DNA of 10,867 bases from Thermoleophilia bacterium. GTDB lineage: Bacteria > Actinomycetota > Thermoleophilia > Miltoncostaeales > Miltoncostaeaceae. The position numbers and the translations under genes are program-made. Location: assembly GCA_016463385.1 (NCBI GenBank), contig JAEMRL010000040.1, positions 1 through 10,867 of the forward strand. Direction: 5' to 3'. Below, one piece after another: positions 6,779 through 10,867 of this stretch. Each line of letters opens with the position of its first letter. The first letter of the stretch is position 1. Below the pieces are notes generated by a model. The model saw only the letters and a list, made by a program, of their open reading frames with translations. It was not told the DNA's origin and searched no databases.

Positions 6779-6903
6779 CCCCTTCGGCGCCCCGCCGCGG
6801 GGCCGGGAACCCGCAGATCGGCGTCGCGCACTAGACCTTCGTCGCCTTGGGAAAGCGCCACCCGGCTGCGATCGTCCGCCGCGATGCCGCCCCCATCGGT
6901 CCG

Positions 6904-9234
6904 ATGAGCCAGCACGACGCGGTCGCCCTGCTCCTCGCGGGAGTGGCCCTGGCGGCCTGCGGGCTGATGGTGCTCGGGATCACGCGCCGACGGCTGCCCG
7001 GCGGCGTCGGCCTCGCGGCGATGAGCGCGAGCCTCGCGGTGTGGGCCGCGTCGAACGCCGTGCAGACGGCCTCGGGCGAGCGGTGGGTGAAGCGCCTGAC
7101 GATCGACGTCACCTTCACGGCGATCTGCGCCCTGATGCTCTCGATCTGGCTGGGCATGACCGCGCTCGCGGGCCGCCCGCGCATGACGGTGCGGCGGTGG
7201 CTCGCCCTCGCGTCGCCCGTCCCGGTCACGCTGCTGCTCACCTGGACCGGCTGGGGCGGGCTGATGTTCCAGGAGCTGATCATCCCCGACGGGCAGGGGC
7301 CGATCGACAACACCCCCGGCCCCTGGTTCGCCGTCCACGCCCTCTGGGCCTACACCCTGATCATCGCCGGGCTCGGGCTGTTCGCCCGCACGGCACTGCG
7401 CGCCCCCCGGCGCTACCGCCGCCAGGCGGTCCTGATGATCGTGATCGTCGCGCTCCCCCTCGCGGCCAACGCCGCGTCGATCACGCGCCTCCGCGACTTC
7501 GGCGGCTACGATCCCACCCCCGTGGCGCTCCTGGTCACCGTGGCCGGCCTGTTCTGGGGGGTCTGGCGGATGCGCCTGATCGACGCGCAGCTCGGGCTGC
7601 TTCCGGTGGCACGCGACCTCGTGGTCGAGGCGATGGCCGACGGCGTCGTGGTGGTCGACGGGCGCGGGTGCGTGCTCGACCTCAACCCCGCGGCCGCGCG
7701 CCTGCTCGGCGCCGACGCCGACGCGACGGTCGGCCGCCCGGTGGGCGATCTGCTCGAGGGCTGGGACGCGGCGTTGCCGGCGCACGTCTGGGAGTACGCG
7801 GCCATGGTGGGCGGCGCCGAGCGCGTGATCGAGGCCAGCGCCGATCCCATCGACCGCGCCGAGGCCCGCTCGCCCTGCGTCGTGATGCTGCGCGACGTCA
7901 CCGAGCGGCGCCGGGCGGAGGAGACGCTCGCCGAGAGCGCCCGCCGCCACCGGCACCAGTCGCGCCACGATCCGCTCACCGGGCTCGCCAACCGCACCCT
8001 GCTGTTCGAGACGCTCCGCGAGGAGCTGGCCGCCGGCCCCGACGGGGCACGCGGGCCGGCGCTGCTGATCCTCGACCTCGACGGCTTCAAGGACCTCAAC
8101 GACACCTTCGGGCACCGCGCCGGCGACGAGGTGCTCCGGGAACTCGGCGCGCGGCTCACGCGGGCCGCCGGATCCGGGGCCACCGTCGCCCGGCTGGCGG
8201 GCGACGAGTTCGCGGTGCTGCTGCCCGGTGACGACCACCAGGCGGCGCTGGCGGTGGCGCTGCGGTTGCGCGAGGTGCTGCGGGTGGCCTTCCCGGTGGA
8301 GGGCACGGAGGTGCGCCTCGGCGGCAGCATCGGGGTCGCACACGCGCCGGCGCACGGGCGCGAGGCCGACGACCTGGTGCACGCCGCGGACGTCGCGATG
8401 TACCACGCCAAGAGGAACGCGACGGGGGTGGCCGTGTACGCCTCCTCCACCGACGTGCGGCGGCCCGACCGGCTGATCCTGCGCCAGGAGCTGCGCGCCG
8501 CGATCGGCGCGGGCGAGCTGGAGGTCCACTACCAGCCCCAGAGCACCCACGATGGCCGGCTCGTCGGGGCCGAGGCCCTCGTGCGCTGGCGCCATCCGGA
8601 GCGCGGTCTGCTGATGCCGCACGACTTCCTCCAGCTCGCCGAGGAGAGCGACCTGATCTGCGAGCTCACCGACGCCGTGCTCGCGATCGCCCTCGGCGAC
8701 GCCGCGCGCTGGGACGCCCCGGGGCTCGGCATCCGCATCGCCGTGAACATCTCGGCGCGCGACCTGCGCGACCCGCGGCTGCGCGAGCGCATCACCCGGG
8801 CGCTGTCGGCCAGCGGCGTCGCCGCGAGCGGTCTGACGCTGGAGGTCACCGAGAACGGCCTCGCCACCGCGCTCGACGCCGCCCAGCATCTGGTGGCCCT
8901 GCGCGAGGACGGCGTCCGCGTCTCCCTCGACGACTTCGGCACGGGGTTCGCGCCCCTCGCCACGCTGCGCGAGATGCCCGTCGACGAGCTGAAGATCGAC
9001 CGCAGCTTCGTGCGCGGCATCGATGACATCGACCGCGACGCCGCCCTGGTGGGCGGCCTGATCCGGCTCGGCCACGACCTCGGCCTCACCGTGGTGGCGG
9101 AGGGCGTCGAGACCCGGCGCGGCGCCGACCACCTGGAGACGCTCGACTGCGACGTGCTCCAGGGCTACCTGGTGGGCCGCCCCCGCCCGGCGGGCGACCC
9201 GCTCACGCCGCCCGCGTCGCTGCTCAGGGCGTAG
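6904..9234 (+). CDS. Membrane-bound 7TM-PAS-GGDEF-EAL c-di-GMP turnover protein
   Basis: This 776-residue inner-membrane protein has seven hydrophobic spans (about 7-25, 35-53, 69-89, 97-118, 141-161, 172-191, 206-222) like the 7TM input domain of some histidine kinases. A PAS domain follows (about 235-335), then GGDEF (about 354-510) and EAL (about 523-765). The GGDEF motif is AGDEF (432-436), and the RxxD inhibitory site is missing (GSGA in its place). The EAL domain keeps EAL (557-559), Asn615, Glu647, DDFGTG (676-681), Lys697, Glu733 and Gln753, so phosphodiesterase activity is likely. Cyclase activity is possible because AGDEF enzymes can be active. The start is ATG 6904; an in-frame TTG at 6847 is the alternative, and a stop at 6832 excludes anything longer. 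Neither start has a clear Shine-Dalgarno. Its 3' end overlaps the opposing gene by 11 bases. Confidence 0.93.
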   Translation: MSQHDAVALLLAGVALAACGLMVLGITRRRLPGGVGLAAMSASLAVWAASNAVQTASGERWVKRLTIDVTFTAICALMLSIWLGMTALAGRPRMTVRRWLALASPVPVTLLLTWTGWGGLMFQELIIPDGQGPIDNTPGPWFAVHALWAYTLIIAGLGLFARTALRAPRRYRRQAVLMIVIVALPLAANAASITRLRDFGGYDPTPVALLVTVAGLFWGVWRMRLIDAQLGLLPVARDLVVEAMADGVVVVDGRGCVLDLNPAAARLLGADADATVGRPVGDLLEGWDAALPAHVWEYAAMVGGAERVIEASADPIDRAEARSPCVVMLRDVTERRRAEETLAESARRHRHQSRHDPLTGLANRTLLFETLREELAAGPDGARGPALLILDLDGFKDLNDTFGHRAGDEVLRELGARLTRAAGSGATVARLAGDEFAVLLPGDDHQAALAVALRLREVLRVAFPVEGTEVRLGGSIGVAHAPAHGREADDLVHAADVAMYHAKRNATGVAVYASSTDVRRPDRLILRQELRAAIGAGELEVHYQPQSTHDGRLVGAEALVRWRHPERGLLMPHDFLQLAEESDLICELTDAVLAIALGDAARWDAPGLGIRIAVNISARDLRDPRLRERITRALSASGVAASGLTLEVTENGLATALDAAQHLVALREDGVRVSLDDFGTGFAPLATLREMPVDELKIDRSFVRGIDDIDRDAALVGGLIRLGHDLGLTVVAEGVETRRGADHLETLDCDVLQGYLVGRPRPAGDPLTPPASLLRA

Positions 9235-9883
9235 GGCCCGGCCGGGCGAGCGTCGAGGCCAGGCCCTCGACCAGCAGCCGCACGTGCCCCTGCACCGCGG
9301 CGGCCTGCCCGATGGCGTCCTGCGTCTCCAGATCGACCATCTCGCCGCCGGGGCCGCGGGCCGAGGCCTTCGCGTGGCGGTCGAGCGAGAAGATCAGCCG
9401 GGCGAGCTCGCGCTGGTGGGCGCCCATCCACGCCAGCGTCTCCTCCTCGAGCCCGTCCTCGGACGGCCCGAGCCGGAGCTCCAGGCCCAGCACGAAGATC
9501 CGGATCAACCCGCCGATGCGCACGCGGCGCTCGAGGCCGGCGTCGAGCGAGGGATCGCTGCCGGGGCGCACGCCGAACTGCAGGTGCTCCTCGAGGGCGA
9601 TGGCGCCGATCCCGGTCTCGAGGTGCTCCTCGTAGAGGTCCCGGTTCTCGTCGAACCACTCGGGCAGGTCGTCGGCGAAGCCGGCGACGCGGGCGCCGAG
9701 CCCGGGTTCGGCCGTCTCCGCGAGGGCCGTGGCGAGGAAGCGCAGGTGCGCCCGGATCGCGGCGTCGTCGCCCGGCGCCGGGGTGGGGTCGTCGCCCTCC
9801 TCCTCGGCCACCAGCCGGCGGAGCACGTCGCCGTGCTCGCGCATCCAGGCGAGGGTGCGCGGAGCGGAGACCGGCTCGCTCAC
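9224..9883 (-). CDS. Unrecognised acidic helical protein with an internal duplication
   Basis: I do not recognise this 219-residue protein. It is soluble, acidic and predicted mostly helical, with no signal peptide or membrane span evident. Residues 10-61 and 149-216 look like copies of one module. Each opens with TLAWM, continues with a similar helix (REHGDVLRRLV versus GAHQRELARLI), and ends with a helix of the type H-x-R-x-L-x(2)-x-L-A followed by a PG turn. Codons for the two TLAWM copies differ, so the duplication is old. Between them lie an acidic stretch (EWFDENRDLYEEHLETG, 75-91) and a more hydrophobic helix (123-138). The GTG start at 9883 overlaps the HNH gene stop (GTGA), so it is co-translated with the HNH gene. 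Its last 11 bases overlap the 3' end of the GGDEF-EAL gene. Function is unknown. Confidence 0.8.
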   Translation of the reverse strand: MSEPVSAPRTLAWMREHGDVLRRLVAEEEGDDPTPAPGDDAAIRAHLRFLATALAETAEPGLGARVAGFADDLPEWFDENRDLYEEHLETGIGAIALEEHLQFGVRPGSDPSLDAGLERRVRIGGLIRIFVLGLELRLGPSEDGLEEETLAWMGAHQRELARLIFSLDRHAKASARGPGGEMVDLETQDAIGQAAAVQGHVRLLVEGLASTLARPGPTP

Positions 9884-10353
9884 GAGAGGTCCGCGCCCTT
9901 CTCGCGGTTGCAGGGCGCGCACAGCAGCTGCAGGTTCTCGGGGCTCGACGCGCCCCCGAGCGCCACCGGGATGACGTGGTCGAACTGCAGCAGCGCGTCG
10001 TCGCCGCAGACCGCGCAGCGTCCGCCGTCGCGCCGGAAGACCTCGCGGCGCACGTCCTCGGGTATCCCCTCCCGGCGAGGGCCCGGCGCCTCGCCCTCGG
10101 CGAGCATCATGTCCTTGGCGCGCTCGATCCGCCGCCGCAGGCGCCGCTCGCGCTCGTGGACCAGCGCCATCACCTCGTCGGCCTCCAGGCCGTCGTCCTC
10201 CCAGAAGAAGCGGCCCCGGAACATCCACCACGTCCGTCGCTCGTCCTCGGCGACGGCCACCGGCACCGACTCCTGCTCACGCAGGATCGCCCGGTGGACG
10301 CCCCCGGAGATGAAGGCGAACTCGCGTCGCCCCGACACGAAGCGCCGGCGCAT
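9880..10353 (-). CDS. HNH endonuclease domain protein
   Basis: The 157-residue protein ends in a classic HNH nuclease domain (about 98-153). CAVC (113-116) and CAPC (145-148) form the zinc knuckle, FDHVIPVALGG holds the catalytic DH (125-126), and NLQLLC supplies Asn140. Before it comes an N-terminal region with RRTWWMFRGRFFWEDDGL (39-56), then a long Arg/Glu-rich helix (58-80) that may bind nucleic acid or self-associate. HNH proteins cut or nick DNA; the target here is unknown. The start is uncertain. ATG 10353 is chosen, but an in-frame GTG at 10395 (171 residues) sits just after a TAGCGT -10-like element, and AGGGAGGA at 10389-10382 fits neither well. The stop overlaps the GTG of the next gene, so the two form a coupled pair. 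No phage or integrase genes are nearby. Confidence 0.88.
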   Translation of the reverse strand: MRRRFVSGRREFAFISGGVHRAILREQESVPVAVAEDERRTWWMFRGRFFWEDDGLEADEVMALVHERERRLRRRIERAKDMMLAEGEAPGPRREGIPEDVRREVFRRDGGRCAVCGDDALLQFDHVIPVALGGASSPENLQLLCAPCNREKGADLS

Positions 10354-10406
10354 GAAGCCGGGCTCGAATCGCGCGTTGGTGTCCTCCCTGAGCACGGTGG
10401 ACCGGC

Positions 10407-10412
10407 ACGCTA
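10407..10412 (-). promoter_or_regulatory. Possible -10 element of the HNH gene
   Basis: TAGCGT on the minus strand fits the actinobacterial TANNNT form. It is 11 bases before the in-frame GTG at 10395, so a transcript would begin a few bases ahead of that codon. This would favour the longer HNH protein. There is no convincing -35, so the support is weak. Confidence 0.25.
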
Positions 10413-10438
10413 GTCGGGGGCCCGGACGGAGGCCGGCG

Positions 10439-10582
10439 TCAGCCTGCGTCGCGCGGCGGCTTCTCCAGCAGCTCGGGCCGCATGGCCGAGACCGCGAACC
10501 ACAGGCCTCCGACGATGCCCCCGGCCAGGATCGCACCGAGCCCGATCAGGACCCCGGCGATGGAATAGCCGACGGCGGACAT
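10439..10582 (-). CDS. Small single-span membrane protein of 47 residues
   Basis: This short gene encodes a hydrophobic, Gly-rich membrane span (about residues 6-33, from YSIAGVLIGLGAILAGG to GGLWFAVSA). A polar C-terminal tail of about 14 residues follows (MRPELLEKPPRDAG). The ATG at 10582 is supported by TAGAAT exactly 6 bases upstream, the spacing of leaderless actinobacterial genes, and there is no good Shine-Dalgarno. Third codon positions are mostly G or C, as in the neighbouring genes. I do not recognise a family. It could be a small membrane-anchored accessory protein, but no function can be assigned. It lies 85 bases upstream of the HNH ATG on the same strand and faces the J-domain gene. 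Confidence 0.7.
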   Translation of the reverse strand: MSAVGYSIAGVLIGLGAILAGGIVGGLWFAVSAMRPELLEKPPRDAG

Positions 10583-10588
10583 GGCGGC

Positions 10589-10594
10589 ATTCTA
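10589..10594 (-). promoter_or_regulatory. -10 element for the leaderless small membrane protein gene
   Basis: TAGAAT on the minus strand matches TATAAT in five of six bases and ends 6 bases before the ATG at 10582. That places the transcript start at or next to the A of the start codon. No clear -35 is visible in the G-rich upstream DNA. Confidence 0.5.
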
Positions 10595-10653
10595 GCCCCC
10601 CGTCCAGGTCCGGTCCCCTCCGGGGGGAGGGCGGCGGGCGCGGCGCCCCCTCC

Positions 10654-10659
10654 TACGGT
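10654..10659 (+). promoter_or_regulatory. -10 element for the leaderless J-domain protein gene
   Basis: TACGGT has the TANNNT form and ends 6 bases before the ATG at 10666, the same geometry as the divergent gene on the other strand. No Shine-Dalgarno lies before the ATG (CCCCC precedes it), which supports a leaderless transcript. The -35 is not evident. Confidence 0.45.
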
Positions 10660-10665
10660 GCCCCC

Positions 10666-10867
10666 ATGGACATGACGATCGCATCCCAGGTGCTCGGCCT
10701 CCCGACGGCCCGCCCCGCGCGCGACGATCTCGTGACCGCCTGGCGGCGGTACGCGCGGGCCCACCACCCCGACCGCTGTCCCGGCGACGCGGGCGCCGCC
10801 TGGCGCTTCGCAACCGGCCGCGAGGCCTTCGAGACGCTGATCGACCAGGCGATGGCCTCGGCTCCCG
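10666..10867 (+). CDS. J-domain (DnaJ-like) protein, N-terminal part (3' end outside the window)
   Basis: The visible 67 residues form a J-domain, the module that stimulates the ATPase of Hsp70/DnaK. A first helix reads QVLGLPTARPARDDLVTAWRRYARAHHPDR, with the invariant HPD at 34-36. A PGD segment follows, then a helix with FETLID. The gene runs off the window, so I cannot tell whether other domains follow; it is not obviously canonical DnaJ, which begins with a longer, YYE-type segment. ATG 10666 is preferred over ATG 10672 because of the -10 element 6 bases upstream. It is divergent from the small membrane protein gene with 83 bases between them. Confidence 0.72.
   Translation, partial: MDMTIASQVLGLPTARPARDDLVTAWRRYARAHHPDRCPGDAGAAWRFATGREAFETLIDQAMASAP

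Noticed and set aside
6790..6805. GCCCCG-CCG-CGGGGC hairpin in the intergenic region between the c-di-GMP genes
   Set aside because: A 6-bp G/C stem is expected by chance at this base composition, and it follows no gene end.
6841..6903. A possible c-di-GMP-I (GEMM) riboswitch in the leader of the GGDEF-EAL gene
   Set aside because: GGGAAAGCGCCACCCGG recalls part of the GEMM core, but I cannot find the GNRA-capped second stem, the GCAAAGC junction or the closing P1 strand. A covariance-model scan (Rfam RF01051) would settle it.
6775..9132. A 785-codon open minus-strand frame opposite the GGDEF-EAL gene
   Set aside because: The predicted protein is His/Arg/Asp-rich with no domain, and mirrors the codon pattern of the well-supported plus-strand gene.
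10610..10640. G-rich run upstream of the J-domain gene as a G-quadruplex or terminator
   Set aside because: The G-tracts are uneven and a short CCCTCC/GGAGGG pairing can form, but neither exceeds what GC-rich DNA gives by chance and no gene ends there.

Overview
The window is a very GC-rich (about 70 percent or more by eye), tightly packed chromosomal segment. GTG starts, four-base stop/start overlaps and apparently leaderless genes suggest an actinobacterium. The c-di-GMP proteins and the HNH protein resemble those of deep-branching class Thermoleophilia, but that placement is from memory and is inference. I see no mobile element, CRISPR array, tRNA or rRNA, and no gap over 300 bases without a gene.

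Layout. (1) 1-1457, plus strand: the 3' part of pabB and complete pabA, making p-aminobenzoate for folate. (2) 1487-2457, plus strand: an operator-like palindrome, a small multidrug resistance (SMR) exporter of the SugE/Gdx type, and a TetR repressor translationally coupled to it. A 12-bp hairpin at 2465-2493 separates this block from the next. (3) 3530-2500, minus strand: a nitroreductase and a pterin-4a-carbinolamine dehydratase, 2 bases apart. (4) 6690-3636, minus strand: a tandem HD-GYP protein followed by a family II pyrophosphatase with CBS and DRTGG regulatory domains, ended by a 17-bp GC hairpin. (5) 6904-9234, plus strand: a membrane 7TM-PAS-GGDEF-EAL protein, divergent from the HD-GYP gene across a 213-base region with a sigma-28-like promoter candidate and a palindrome. 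(6) 10395-9224, minus strand: an HNH protein coupled to an unrecognised helical protein with an internal duplication. (7) 10439-10582, minus strand: a 47-residue single-span membrane protein. (8) From 10666, plus strand: the start of a J-domain protein.

How the genes may work together. PabB and PabA form one enzyme. The exporter and its repressor form a self-contained efflux unit. The divergent HD-GYP and GGDEF-EAL genes place c-di-GMP synthesis and breakdown at one shared control region, and the neighbouring pyrophosphatase could remove the pyrophosphate released by cyclase activity; that link is inference. Most of the window looks like ordinary core genome. The least explained part is the HNH gene and its coupled duplicated-helix partner.
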